From positions 11,051,323 to 11,115,322 of the forward strand of contig NC_058162.1 in NCBI RefSeq assembly GCF_020080835.1: a stretch of 64,000 nucleotides of DNA. The letters are read 5' to 3'. Of the stretch, positions 10,951 to 23,548 are shown piece by piece. The stretch's first letter is position 1, and the number at the start of each line of letters is the position of its first letter. A model generated the notes under the pieces. That model did not search any database, was not told where the DNA came from, and saw only the letters and a list, made by a program, of their open reading frames with translations. The stretch is from Cotesia glomerata. Lineage: Eukaryota > Arthropoda > Insecta > Hymenoptera > Braconidae. The position numbers were made by a program, and so were the translations under genes.

Positions 10951-12614
10951 ATTTTCTGTATTTTTTCTTCCTGTCGTCCGTCGTTAGAGTCCGTGGATTG
11001 TGTGCGCGCGACAGAGAGGTTCGACCGCTACTTGTTGTTTTTGCGATATCTCCGAAAATATTCACTTTATCAAACAAATGATAAGGAAATTGTTTGTTCG
11101 TTTTTTAATTTTAAAACTTTTTTTTCAACTAAACTTCCCCGTCACATCAGTCGTTTCTGATTTATATTGTTTTAAACAATTAAATTGTTATTAACAATTA
11201 AACTTTTCATCGGCGAGAAAAATAACCTAGTTTTTCGTGATCCTCGGCAAAAAATATGTAAATATCATTAATCAGAATCCGGGGACCTAAAAGTGCATAT
11301 CCCAGTGAACACATGACTTCAATATGACGTCATTTATAAGTCATAGGAATGTCACAATATTTTACGTAAATATGACGTAAAATTGACCTGTCTTGTGATC
11401 CAATTATGATGTAAAAATATATGATATATTTTTGACATCATACTGATGTAAGTTTATTACTTCTCCATGATGTAACGGAAATGACTTAGATATTACGCAC
11501 AACTGACATAATATATAAACTACAATATTACGTAACATTAATGCCATCATTGTATGTCATAACGACGTAAGTTTAACATCATGCGTTTACATCAGTGACA
11601 AGTCACGGTCTTACGTAATACCGATACCATCTGTGAGTCATTATTTAACATCAATAATTTGTCACAATTGTACATAATACTGACGTAATTTGAAAGTCAT
11701 TTTCTAAATCAGTGACAAACGATTATTTTCCATAATATTGATAAAATTTGGGGGATGTATTTTTTTAATATTATCGATTGATCAAAATTTATCAAATATA
11801 AAACTTCTTCAACAAGATGTCTGATTTACAATTAATCGCTAAATATTAATGAAAATTGGTTTAAAATTTAGTAAGAATCAGGAAGAGGTAAACAGCTGAT
11901 TTAAGCTGGTACCTTGCAAATTTAAGTCCGCTCTTAATAACAAAAATTTATAATTTATAATATTAATGAATATATCTTACATATTAGCAAATAACATACA
12001 AAATATTTTTCATTTACGTTTTTAAGAAAAAAACATACAAATTAAATACATGTGGGATATAAACTTTTTATATCTTTGCTTGTATGTTTCCATACACTGC
12101 AGAAAAAAAATCTTGACTCAAAGGTAAATTTCTTTGGACTAAGAATATATTAGAGATGACTGAACATTTCGTGAATGAAGTCAAAATTTCTTGACACTAA
12201 AACACTTCTTGCTCCAATATAACTTCGGCCTCCGTCAAAATTTTCTTGATGCAAGAAATACTTTTTTTTCGTTGCATATGTTTCTCACTTATATTTTTTC
12301 CATGAATTTAGGTACTTTTATCCATTGTAAAAATATTTTCGACTTCATTCAGTATAAATGATTTGGTGTGAAACTGATAACAAAATACCGAGTTCAATTT
12401 ATGTGGCATGAACTCTAAATTTTTAAACCGTCAAGCGAGTAAACATATAATTTCTTATGATTTCGCGTCAAGAAATTAAATGTCATTCATTTAAATATTG
12501 CACTATTACTTGAAAAATAATTTTCTGACATTAGTGCTGCTACTTATGAAACATTGTATTTGAAATAATTCAAACAGTTCCATGATTGTTTTTGACGAGA
12601 CTAATAGTATTTTA

Positions 12615-12806
12615 CACAGTAAAAAATTTTGCGTCATTGCGTCAAAAACTTTAGTGTTAAAAATTTTTGTGTTAAATATTTAACTTTTTTAAGTGTAAAT
12701 TTAACATTTATTGTGTTAAATCAACATAAAAAAATGTTAAATATTTAACATAAAAATTTTTAACACAAAAATTTTTGACACAATGACGCAAAATTTTTGT
12801 ACTGTG
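12615..12806. mobile_element. Palindromic MITE, CACAGTA termini, TA target duplication
   Basis: A 192-bp near-perfect inverted repeat. The termini are CACAGTAAAAAATTTTGCG and its inverse, flanked by TA on both sides, as in Tc1/mariner-type MITEs. The interior is a mirror of TTAACA/TGTTAA motifs. Confidence 0.85.
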
Positions 12807-13439
12807 TACATCAAGTTTCATAATGTTGTTAGTATGTTAAATTAAAGAAATTCAAATTTCGAAAAAATTGAAATTAAAAATAAAAAGAAATATAGAAAAA
12901 ATTGTATACTTAAAAGAGTTGAAATTAAAAAATGTAAATTTTGTAAAGGGGATTTTTGGAGAAGAAAAATCCAATTGAAAAATACTAAATTTTCGGAAAA
13001 ATTAAATAAAAAAAAATCGAGTCTTGAAAATCAATAAATATTAAAAAATATTCAAATGACACGGATACATCGTTTACTCTGAAAAAATTTCACTCTGTGA
13101 AAGTTCTCTGTGTCCGCAGAGAGTCTAAAGTTCTCTGTGTCCGCTTTTAGACGAAAATTTTTGAAAGTGTAAGATTCAATCAATTCTTATGAAAATTTAT
13201 AAATTGCCTATTCATTACCACAAGTTTCACTAGAGAGCCTTTTATAAGAGTTTTTACAAAGTTTTATAGAACTTTATAAAATTTCATGAGTTTAATGAAA
13301 TTTTATAAAATTGTATAAATTATTAGACTTGAATTTTATACAATTCCAGCTCTTAAAATCCATTTAATCTCAGAAAAAATTATGAAATAAGCATTTTTCG
13401 TCATGTAAGGCTTATCACATAAGTTATTTACTTCGTGAC

Positions 13440-13512
13440 ATAAACCGTTACTTGGACAAGTGAGCAGCGTTCCAGACTTCGATACGTGAGGACCCAAGTT
13501 CGAGCCCAGCAT
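13440..13512 (+). promoter_or_regulatory. tRNA-like Pol III promoter module (A and B boxes)
   Basis: The B box AGTTCGAGCCC matches the GGTTCGANTCC consensus at most positions. A weaker A-box-like TGGACAAGTGAG lies about 45 bp upstream. The cloverleaf is not intact, so this is not a tRNA gene. It lies inside the CCCAGT element. Confidence 0.45.
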
Positions 13513-13949
13513 ATTTCAGGATTTTTTCATCAAGTATCAACATATAACTAGTGTTTCAAACTTTGTAATAAGTCCACAACACTATAATTAATTTCATAAT
13601 TGCCATCTTTTTATTTTTGAGAAATTTTTTTTAAAATATTTTTTCTGAGGTACAATTCTTACATCACTTACATCACTTTTACGTCATAATGACATCATTA
13701 TCATAATATAGACATCACAGGTATGTCATATTGACGTCATAAATGTCATTGAGACATAATACTGACGTCATGACTACGTCATATTTTTACGTCAGAATCT
13801 TACGTCAAGAAGTGTGAAATAATGAGTCATATATGACTCATTCGTGACTTGTATCTTACGTAAATCCTGACATAGCCCAATGTCATTTTGACGTCACATT
13901 GACGTAAACGTGTTTACTGGGATGGGCTTCACTCTTTAGCCGAGGGACT

Positions 13950-14165
13950 AAAAATACTTGATGAATTCATATTTTAACGATTAGAAATGATTAAAAATTT
14001 TTTCATCATTTTGAATCATTTTCAATCATGTTTTAATAATTAAAAATGATTAAAAATTTTGAATCATTTTGAATCATTTTCAATTATTTCTTAACGATTA
14101 AAAATGATTTGAAATGATGAAAAATTTTTTAATTATTTTAAATCATTCTGTTTAATCAGGGAATG
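13950..14165. repeat. Short tandem repeat of ATTAAAAATGATTAAAAATT type
   Basis: About three copies of a unit with AAATGATTAAAAATTTT and GAATCATTTT. It resembles the array at 6170-6650 on the other side of FB1. Confidence 0.6.
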
Positions 14166-14406
14166 CAAGGTATATTTATTTAAGCGTGTCTAAAAATAAA
14201 TTTTTTGGTAAATAAAGTCAGCCCTGCTCAGAACTTAGTAAACCTGAACGCAGCCAATAACTGTATTTTTTTTTAATTTTTTAATATGATCCATGCAGAA
14301 AACTGTATAAAATATTGCTGCTCTGTATATTGTTTTATTAAAATGTAACTATTTTTTCGACTGATAGTTATATTAAATTCTTTACTTTTAGATTAGCCAT
14401 ATTATT

Positions 14407-14445
<39 letters not shown>

Positions 14446-14883
14446 GGGTGTGCGAATAATGTTCGAATCGAATCGAATATTCGAATAGTTCGAATAATTC
14501 GAATGTTTCAAATAATTCAAACAGTCGTTTTCTGTCGATAAACTAACTAATTTTTCTGTAAAAATTAATTCGTTTTATTTTATTTGACTAAATGGAGTCT
14601 TCATAATTATTTGATAGTAAAATCTGCTTATTATTTTTGTAACAAATACTTTTTGGTGTATTCGGACCCCCTACTTTTGAGCACCTCGCCATTTTGATAT
14701 TTCTCCGGGAAAATTCGATTTTCTTTTAAATGAGATCTACGACACGATGGTTCAAACATTGAAAGAGTATAAAGGTAGTAATGAAGAGCGACAACAATGA
14801 AAAAGTCGCATAAGATTTTTAATAAAAGATTTTCTAGATATGATATTTATCATATTTGTGAAATTTATAAAATATTTAAAAGA

Positions 14884-15066
14884 TTAGTGTAGGTATTGGA
14901 ATGAAGAGTCTCGATAAGTGTAACATCAAGATGAGTTTACATAATTAAAAATATCATCAGTGGACAAAATACAACGTCACTTCTCAATTATTGACATTTT
15001 TTTCAGTGTAAGCTCATCCTAAAGTTAAGCTAGTCAAGACCTTTCATTTGACTACGCACACGAATT
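14884..15066. mobile_element. Palindromic ~183-bp MITE (GTCTCGATAAGTG family), copy 1
   Basis: The two halves mirror each other: GAGTCTCGATAAGTGTAAC on the left, and the inverse of TCGATAAGYGTAAC-type sequence on the right ending CGCACACGAA. Copies 2, 3 and 4 are at 15131, 22515 and 45371. Confidence 0.8.
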
Positions 15067-15130
15067 TTTTCATATTTTTTATATATATGATATTTCTCAT
15101 ATTTGTGAAATATATAAAATATATAAAAAA

Positions 15131-15312
15131 TTCGTGTAGGTATTCAAATGATAGATCTCGATAAGTGTAACTCTAGGATAAGCTTGTATCGTTAAACATA
15201 TCATCAGTAGACAAAATACTAAGTCATTCTTCAATTCTTGACACTTTTTAAGACATAAGCTCATCCTGATGTTACGCTTATCGAGACTTTTTATTTGAGT
15301 ACGCACACGAAT
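15131..15312. mobile_element. Palindromic MITE (GTCTCGATAAGTG family), copy 2
   Basis: Starts TTCGTGTAGGTATTCAAATG and ends in the inverse, CGCACACGAA. It stands in tandem with copy 1, separated by about 65 bp of AT-rich spacer. Confidence 0.8.
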
Positions 15313-15336
15313 TTTTTTTTTTTTATATATTTTATA

Positions 15337-15715
15337 CTAGCTGACCCGGTGAACTTCGTATCACCTACAATATATTTTAAAACACCTTCTGAACAGCGAT
15401 TATCAATCTAAACTCTAATCTACTTCGATAAAGAATAAATACTGGCTGCATGAAGCGCGGTTAGAATTTTGTCAAGTTATTAAATGAAACTCGCTTCTCA
15501 TTATCGCCTGAAAATCAAGATCCTAAAAAATGAACACTGAATTTATGAAATTTTTTTTTGTCCATACATACAGAAGATAGACGTTTAACAATTTTAGATC
15601 TGTTGATTTCCTTAGCTAAACTTTCGGGTTTTTCAAAAATTTTTTTCTTTCGAAAACATCCCTGAACTATAGCGAGATTAACGCACAGCTATTCATTTTT
15701 ATCAATATATATAGA
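15337..15715 (-). mobile_element. Non-autonomous Helitron, 379 bp
   Basis: Read on the minus strand, it starts TCTATATATA after a host A. It ends CAGCTAG before a host T, which is the canonical A/T insertion with a CTRR terminus. A hairpin (GGTGA/TCACC stem) lies just before the end. The tail motif on the plus strand, GCGAGATTAACGCACAGC, recurs in the fragments at 15780-15965 and 22001-22466. There is no ORF, so it depends on a Rep-helicase such as the one decayed at 55459-60029. Confidence 0.8.
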
Positions 15716-15779
15716 TAGACTTATATAGGTGACAAATGAAATACTGCTGTGAAGCAGGAAACAATTGATGTTACTTGAT

Positions 15780-15965
15780 ATTTTTGATTTCTTAATATTT
15801 ATGATTTTTTTTTTCAACTTTTTATTTTTTTTTTCTAAACCATCCTCTAACTATACATGATGAGTCATCAGTGATGACGTACAAAATAAAAAAAAAATTA
15901 TCAAAATCGGTCCAGTCGTTTTTGAGTTTTAGCGAGACTAACGCACAGCTATTCATTTTTATACA
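15780..15965 (-). mobile_element. Helitron fragment (5' part)
   Basis: Contains the shared 5' region (plus-strand text AAATCGGTCCAGTCG, GCGAGACTAACGCACAGC) without a CTAG terminus. Confidence 0.6.
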
Positions 15966-16087
15966 TGGGGTATTCTATGCCAAAGCGACCACATTTGAAC
16001 TCGACCCCTTTAGATTTAGCTGAAACTTTATCATTCTTTTCTACCTTTTGAAAAACATTTTTGAGAATTTTTTAAAATTTATTTGTT

Positions 16088-17305
16088 TATTATGTCCACC
16101 CGCAAATTTTTTTTCTCTCTTCTCATTTTTCTTAATTTAAATCACCCGCGCAGATGGAAGACTTCTCCATGCGCGAAAGCCACAATAAAATGTAAGCTAC
16201 GTGACTGCTGGTTGACTAGCGGGGACTTCTGCAATCTCAGCACCGCGAGCTTTTAAAAAGGCGATCAACAGCCAAATCCACGTCTTAGTTGGTTAATTCG
16301 ACTTCCGCGTTTAACTGACGGGCCCGTGCCTTGTAGAGTCCTTTGCTTTAATTTGCTCCGCACTTAAAGGAAGTTTGGACGCGGTTTCAACCGGCAGGCC
16401 ACGTATTAGTTTTAAGTGTAAACCAGGTCTTTGTTAGTTAATTCGACTTCCGCGTTTAACTTGACAGGCCCGTGCCTTGTAAAAGTCCCTTATCTTAATT
16501 TGCGCTGCACTTAAGACGAGTTCAGACACGGTTCAACCGGCAGGCCACGTATTAGTTATTAATATCTACGAGTCGGGATTCTCAAAGTTCTAATTTGCCC
16601 TGCACTTAGGCGAGAACTCGGTCAGTAGATAAAATTTAGAGAGTCAAAATCTCAAAGTCTTAATTTGCCCTGCACTTAGGCGAGATTTTGACCAATAAGA
16701 AAACCTAGAGAACCGGATTCTCAAAGGTTCTAATTTGCCCTGCACTTAGGCGAGAGTTCGGTCAATAAGTAACTTAAGATCTTTTAAAGCTAAATTTGCG
16801 CACTTTACCCTACGGGGGACTGGAGGACGTTAGCTCAAATTCAAATAAAATTCATTATAATAATTTCGATTAAATAAAATTTGTGAAAGTGTAAAAGTTT
16901 TGGTGTTAATTAAAATAAATCTCAAAAAGAAGTGAAATCTGTTTTAAATAAATTCATTTCATAAAAATAAGAAGCCCTTAGAATAAGCAGCCCAAATCCA
17001 TCCACATCCATTCGCTGCAAATACCAACAGAGGGTCCAATCAAGGAAAAGGCACTACGATCAGCCCCGGAATCACGGATCCGATCCTAAGAAATAATCCA
17101 GCAAGTAGTAAGTACATCTACTCTTAATTAAAATCCGTGTACAGTCTCAAACGAAGGCGTGGTAAATTCGTACATCGAAAACGTCCCACAAAAATAATTA
17201 AAACAACGGAATTAAAACCCCCGTTGCGTATTCTTTAAACTGTTAGTCCAAACCTCCACCGTTTACGCTACCGCTCAAAAAAAAAAAACGCCCTTGGACA
17301 TAACA
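16088..17305. mobile_element. Solo LTR, 1218 bp
   Basis: The ends form an imperfect inverted decamer (TATTATGTCC and GGACATAACA). TGTT is duplicated at 16084-16087 and 17306-17309, and the interrupted TIR arm reads on smoothly across it. The interior has two ~150-bp repeats (CGACTTCCGCGTTTAAC ... CAGGCCACGTATTAG at 16300 and 16445) and three ~75-bp repeats (TCTAATTTGCCCTGCACTTA near 16590, 16660, 16730). The first dinucleotide reads TA instead of TG. The superfamily is probably Gypsy, inferred only from the 4-bp duplication. Confidence 0.72.
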
Positions 17306-17345
17306 TGTTCAACCCAAACAAAGGTTATGAATTTAAAAAAAAAAT

Positions 17346-17548
17346 GGCTTTTTTGAGCTAGAAGAGCTCAAAAGCATATAAAACCTATCTCTTTGAGCTC
17401 GGAGAGCTCAAAACAACACATAAATTTTATTTTTGAGCTCAGAGAGCTCAAAAACGGCATAATTGCGATTTTAAGCCTCCAGATATGGAATTAGCGGGAA
17501 GTTGCAAGGATGGCCTTCAGGGTCAACCGTTTTCCTAATTTTTTTTTT
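17346..17548 (+). mobile_element. HINE/DINE-1-like 3' fragment
   Basis: Contains three GAGCTC palindrome pairs, GCGGGAAGTTGCAAGGATGG and the CCTAA-T end. The 5' part is absent. Confidence 0.75.
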
Positions 17549-17872
17549 TATTTAATTGAAAAAAAAATTGTCAAATTTTCTAAAATAAAAATTTTTTTTT
17601 TTTTCAATTAAAAAAAATATAAAAAAAAATCGGCCCTGCCCGGGATGAGCAGAAATAGTTGTCAAATTGATTGAAGTTTTTTTTTGAGAAAAAAAATTAA
17701 AAACAAAAAGTCACCAACTTTGAAAAAATAACGATTGTGCTTAAAAAAAAACCGATTATTTTTTATAGAATTGATCATATTTAATTTTTTTTGCGTTTTT
17801 TTTCCAAAAGTTCATTCAAAAACAAAAATTTATTAAAAGAAAAAGGTACCCAAAGGTCAATGCCTAAAAAAT
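17549..17872. other. AT-rich low-complexity spacer
   Basis: Runs of A and T with a partial inverted character (AATTGAAAAAAAAA against TTTTTTTTCAATTA near 17553-17610). Nothing coding is seen. Confidence 0.5.
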
Positions 17873-18488
17873 TTATGGCTATTTGAAAATAAAAAAGCCA
17901 TTTTTTTGAAAAATTCATAACTTTTTTTGGGTTGGATAAAAAAATTTGAAAAAATTCTCAAAAATGTCTTTTGAAGGGTAGAAAAGAATCGTAAAGTTTC
18001 AGCTAAATCTAAAGGGGTCGGGTTCAAAAGTGGTCGATTTGGTATGGAATACCCCATTGATAGATAGATATAAACATTACAAAAATAAACACGAACAAAA
18101 CAAAAGTAATGACAAACATTCTTCTTGCGTTTCTTCTTGAGATTTGTGGTTATGTCCGACAAACTGAATAGGTAAATAGTACAACTCTGCAGTATACTTG
18201 TACGTATCTTCCTATATATCGAACAATTTTGGTACTCTCTTGCAACCTTGAGGCTCAAGCGTAACAATAGCGATTCCAACACAAAATTAATAATTTTTGA
18301 TTTTTTTAGCTGAACTTTCGCGTTTTTCAAAAATTTTTAACTTCCCGCTAAGAAAATCGAAAATTTTCAAAAAATCGGGAAGTTATTGTTTTCACCCCGT
18401 TTTGAAAAAATCGAGGTTACAACAGATCTCGACGTTTTGAAGCCCTAAGAAGCTTTCCTGACTATTTTTACGATGATGCCCGTACGTC

Positions 18489-18550
<62 letters not shown>
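17873..18550 (+). repeat. Left copy of ~680-bp direct duplication flanking the R1-type LINE
   Basis: Matches 20593-21270 at a constant offset of 2720. By eye I find one substitution (near 18131) before the TG tract. It includes the right arm of the GGGGTATTC element and the 5' end of a HINE-like copy up to its TG tract. Confidence 0.9.
18339..18550 (+). mobile_element. HINE/DINE-1-like 5' fragment ending in TG tract
   Basis: Starts with the sub-terminal repeat AACTTCCCGCTAA, then the palindromic TCGAAAATTTTC block and ATCGGGAAGTTATTG, then the TG microsatellite (18493-18550), where the R1-type LINE begins. Confidence 0.8.
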
Positions 18551-18554
<4 letters not shown>

Positions 18555-20525
18555 TTTGTGGGGAATCCTTTTACGGATTCTAGGCATAGCTGTTTGGCCT
18601 GGATATGTGGCGACTCGACGCAGCGTCATACTAATTCGACACTAACGCCCCTACCCACTAAACCCTAAACCCCTTTTCCTTCTTTCCTCTAATCCCTCAT
18701 GGAAACCGCCGTCAGGCATTACTTCGTGAAGGGAGGATCTAGCTACTGCTCTTCCTTCTGGTGGCTAAGGTGTTAACTATCTTCCTTCTATCTTCTGCTA
18801 TTTGCTCTTTTTCTTTCGGTGGAACGCAAGTCTTTAAGGACTTCTGTTGCAAACGTGTTGGTAGCGTTCCAGGCAGCTTCTGATGACAACATTGCTTCTA
18901 CTAGTGAATCTGGTTGCATTCTCTGGTTCAGGATCCTCTCCAGTTCTTCACGCTGTGGATCGAAACGAGGACATACAAAGAAGACGTGCTCCGCGTCTTC
19001 AGCAGCTCCTGGGCAGGACGGGCACTCCGAAGAGTCATCGTGCTTAAAGCGGTGTAGATACTCTCGAAAACACCCATGTCCCGACAACATCTGCGTAAGA
19101 TAGTAATTGACCTCACCGTGATTCCGGTTAAGCCAAATGTCGACCCGAGGTATGAGACGGTGCGTCCACCTACCCTTCTCTGCAGCATCCCATTGTAGTT
19201 GCCATCGGCCTATGCTCTTTGCCGTTCTTCAATTCTAAGTTCTTCCGGGCTCAGTGCAGTTGACCTTTTTCGTTGGTAAAGGGCCCGTCTTTCCTCTGCT
19301 AGAACTCTAAGAGGTAGGGTTCCAGCAATGACGCACACTGCTTCTTCTGATAGAGTGCGGAAGGCACTAGCTACTCGTAGGGCACTCTGTCGGTATATTG
19401 GTCCAGCTTTTCTCCATGATTCTTGGGTTTCCAGTGCATCAGCCCAAATGGATATTCCGTAAGTGAGCACTGATGTGACTACTGATGACAATAGTAGCCT
19501 CCTGCTCTGCATTGGGCCTCCGATGTTAGGCATCAGCCGTGCGAGACTAGCCCTCACTACTGACGCTTTTGGCACTGACATGTTCCACCTGCTGTTTGAA
19601 GTTGAGTCGTGCATCCAGCATCACTCCCAGATAACGGATAAATGGTTGTGATGTGATTTCTCGGTCACCGACATTAATCTTAATTGTTTCAACTTCTTTT
19701 CGGCTGGTAATAAGCACTGCTTCGGTCTTCTGCTTGGCCAGTTGTAGGTTCACTGTATCCATCCACTGGTTGATCTTCTCAAAAGTGATGTCAAACAGAT
19801 GTTGAATCTCGTCGAGGTGTTTGGCGACGATCACTGCGGCAACATCATCCGCATACGCTACCAGTTTGACACATCTTGGAAGCTTCAGTCTCAGGAGCCC
19901 GTCATACATGATATTCCACAGAAGTGGACCAAGAACAGAGCCCTGTGGCACACCACCGGTTATATCATACTCTTTTGGACCATTCTTTGTATCGTATTTC
20001 AGCACTCTATCTGTAAAATAGCTAATCACTAGTCTGCGAAGATATGTTGGCACGTTCTTCTCGTCGAGAGCTTGCATGATGCAGTCCCAATTAGCGGAAT
20101 TGAAAGCATTTTTGATGTCCAAGGCAGCCACCAGGCAGTACTTCTTCGTTCCACCCTTCCATCTAGTTCCTGCGATTGCCTCTTTGGCCGTATTAACAAC
20201 CAGGTTGATCGCGTCCAGGGTTGATCGTCCTTTCCGGAATCCATACTGGTTGTCTGCCAAGAGTGGGTCGACTACTGCATCTATTCGCTGATGGATGATA
20301 CGCTCAAATATCTTACCCGCCGTATCTAGCATGCAGAGTGGTCGGTAAGATGACGGTTCTTCTGGCGGTTTCTTTCCTTTAGGTAAAAGTACTAACCGTT
20401 GCTGTTTCCACTTACGAGGAAAAGTCCCCTCCTTGAGGCATGCGTTGTAAGCGTCTAGAAATAATGTTGGTGCTGCCTTTATGATGGTTTTCAAGGCTAT
20501 ATTAGGGATTCCGTCCAATCCCGGC
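18551..20525 (-). mobile_element. R1-clade LINE inserted in a TG tract, 5'-truncated (copy 1)
   Basis: The 3' UTR (18560-18787, with hairpin GAATCC/GGATTC) abuts the TG tract on the left. The truncated 5' end abuts another TG tract (20526-20565) on the right. Copy 2 at 48881 has the same 3' UTR, also next to a TG tract. Some R1-clade families such as Waldo are known to target ACAY-type simple repeats, and this position fits that behaviour. Confidence 0.85.
18788..20525 (-). pseudogene. R1-type ORF2 remnant: reverse transcriptase and CCHC tail
   Basis: On the minus strand the RT starts at GLDGIPN (20525) and includes SSYRPLCMLD, DIKNAFNSANW, GGVPQGSVLGP and the catalytic AYADD. The next piece (about 19210-19614) shows TYGISIWADA, typical of the R1 thumb. 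The C-terminal part (18788-19090) holds the zinc knuckle HRFKHDDSSECPSCPG...H...C characteristic of R1 ORF2. Frame breaks lie near 19600 and near 19210. The endonuclease and ORF1 are missing by 5' truncation. In life the protein nicks and copies into its specific target; this copy is dead. Confidence 0.9.
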
Positions 20526-20560
<35 letters not shown>

Positions 20561-20592
20561 TGTGTAAAAATTTGTAAAAAATGTGTAAAAAG

Positions 20593-22000
<1,408 letters not shown>

Positions 22001-22466
22001 TTTTTTTTTAAATCATCCCTTAACTATAGCGAACAAAACAAAAAAAAAATTTTCAATCGGTCCACCCGTTTTTGAGTTTTGGCGAGACTAACGCACAGCA
22101 ATTTATTTTTATATTTTTTTATTATTCGATAATAATTGATGATAATGATTTTTTTAGCTAAATTGTTGGGTTTTCCAAAAAAATTTTTTTTCTGAATTAT
22201 CTCTGAACTACAGCAAACAAAACAAAAAAAACAATTTTGAAAATCGGTCTAGCCTTTTTTGAGTTTTAGTGAGATGAACACACAGCAATTAACTTTTTTT
22301 TTTTTAATTTTTTAGCTGAACTTTCGAGTTTTTCAAAAATTTTTATTTTTCTAAACCATCTCTGAACTATAGTGAACAAAACGAAAAAAAAATTTTGAAA
22401 ATCGGTCCAGCCGTTTTTGAGTTTTAGCGAGACTAACGCACAGCAATTTATTTTTATATGTATAGA
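22001..22466 (-). mobile_element. Three tandem Helitron 5' fragments
   Basis: The plus-strand motif GAGTTTTAGCGAGACTAACG with GCACAGCAATT recurs near 22070, 22260 and 22425. Each is preceded by the AAATCGGTC block. The last ends at TATAGA (22466), equivalent to the Helitron 5' TCTATA on the minus strand. CTAG 3' ends are absent. Confidence 0.65.
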
Positions 22467-22514
22467 TATTTTACAAATATGAGATTTATTATTTGTATAA
22501 AATATATGGAAAAA

Positions 22515-22701
22515 TTCGTGTGGGTATTCATTCAAATGCAAGGTCTCGATAAGTGTAACTCCAGGATGAGCTTAGATCATTAAAAATATCATTAGTAGAC
22601 AAAATAAAACGTCATTTCTTCGTTATCGACATTTTTCAAGATATAAGCTAATCCTAATATTACGCTCATCGAGACCTTTCATTAAAGTATGCACACGATT
22701 T
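22515..22701. mobile_element. Palindromic MITE (GTCTCGATAAGTG family), copy 3
   Basis: TTCGTGTGGGTATTCA ... GGTCTCGATAAGTGTAACT on the left is mirrored by TTACGCTCATCGAGACC ... GCACACGA on the right. A partial copy of the first arm follows at about 22765. Confidence 0.8.
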
Positions 22702-23148
22702 TTTTCATATATTTTATATACCTATATGATATATCTCATAATTGTGGAATAATAAAATATATAAAAAATTCGTGTGGGCTATATAAATATTACTTAGTGT
22801 AATATACTATAGTGTAATATAGCTATAGGCTTAATTTATTCAAGTTAAGAGAAAAATAAATGAATTTAAATAATTTTAGCTAGAAATAAAGCTATAGAAT
22901 TTCCAAATGTAGTCTATATTTACACTACTTCAATGTCTGATCGATCGGGTCCGTAGATCTCATTTTTTAAAAAATCGAATTTTCCCGGAAAAATGTCAAA
23001 ATGGCGAGGTGTCCCGAGGCGGGGACCCATGCAGGAAACCCCCAAAGTTGACAAAGGGGCCAGGCTTGGGCCAGTACTGGGAAACCTAGCTTCGGCGTAC
23101 CTGTATTGGCCCATGCGTGAGCCAGGCTGTTTAACCCAGCCTTGGCCA

Positions 23149-23460
23149 TGCCAATGATTATCCAACCTTGGGCCAAGACTGGCTAACCCAGCCTTGGCCA
23201 TTCATTGGCGACCCAAGCGTGGGCCGAGATTGGTTAACCCAGCCCCAACCATGCCAATGATTATCCAACCTTGGGCCAAGACTGGCTAACCTAGCCTTGG
23301 CCATTCATTGGCGACCAAAACGTGGGCCAAGACTGGTTAACCCAGCCTCGACCATGCCAATGATTATCCAACCTTGTGCCAAGACTGGCTAACCTAGCCT
23401 TGGCGATTCATTGGCGACCCAAGCTTGGGCCAAGACTGGGCAACCAAGCCTTGGTCGGCC
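23149..23460 (+). repeat. ~103-bp tandem repeat, three copies
   Basis: Each unit starts GCCAATGATTATCCAACC (near 23149, 23250, 23354). Each is itself built from two ~50-bp half units with CCAAGACTGG and AACC(C/T)AGCC. Copy 2 of the element has fewer units. Confidence 0.85.
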
Positions 23461-23548
23461 CAATTATTACCCGAGCCTGGGCCAGAACTGGGTCACTCAG
23501 TCACGGCCACAATGATTACCCAAGAGTTAGCCAAGATTGGGAAACCTA

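Larger units (their letters stand above)
11301..13921. mobile_element. 2.6-kb non-autonomous TIR element, CCCAGT termini
   Basis: It begins CCCAGTGAACACATGAC and ends with the inverse, GTGTTTACTGGG. It is flanked by AT on both sides (11299-11300 and 13922-13923). The intact left arm of FB1 gives the empty site (GTGCAT followed by GGGCTT), so the 2-bp duplication is well supported. Sub-terminal zones 11310-11750 and 13640-13920 are packed with TGACGTCA/TGACGTAA-type octamers. There is no transposase ORF. Inside are a palindromic MITE (12615-12806), MITE-like TTGACTCAA/CTTGA-rich sequence at about 12100-12300, and a tRNA-like segment (13440-13512). Confidence 0.8.
6658..13949. mobile_element. 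Foldback-like element with tandem-repeat arms (FB1)
   Basis: The ends are inverted: AGTCCCTCGGCT at 6658 and AGCCGAGGGACT ending at 13949. Each end leads into a matching arm of about 400 bp (6658-7070 and 10950-11300) and then an array of ~172-bp units. The units run direct from about 7080 to 10250 and inverted from about 10260 to 10950, so the axis lies near 10255. Long TIRs made of tandem units are the hallmark of foldback elements. Two later insertions split it: a LINE (7412-9660) and a TIR element (11301-13921). Removing both restores continuous arms. No transposase is visible, so it would be mobilised in trans. Similar short ORFs occur in both arms (6790-6987 minus, 11000-11194 plus), but I doubt they are coding. 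Confidence 0.75.
15967..18055. mobile_element. Non-autonomous TIR element with long arms (GGGGTATTC termini)
   Basis: Left arm 15967-16083 and right arm 17936-18055 are inverted copies over about 115 bp at roughly 88 percent by eye (blocks TTTAGATTTAGCTGAAACTT and ATTCTTTTCTACC). The arms continue inward past the solo LTR (AACCCAAACAAAGGTTATGAA at 17311 against the inverse near 17915). It was interrupted by the solo LTR (16088-17305) and by a HINE 3' fragment. No transposase. Confidence 0.75.

Noticed and set aside
6790..11194. Homologous ORFs at 6790-6987 (minus) and 11000-11194 (plus) as a conserved small protein
   Set aside because: They are the same inverted arm sequence read in each orientation. 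Similarity is at DNA level, with no sign of codon-level constraint that I can judge by eye.
17857..18330. Minus-strand ORF of 157 codons (and the near-identical one at 20502-21050) as a conserved gene
   Set aside because: The similarity is explained by the recent 680-bp DNA duplication. The ORF crosses repeat boundaries and has no domain.
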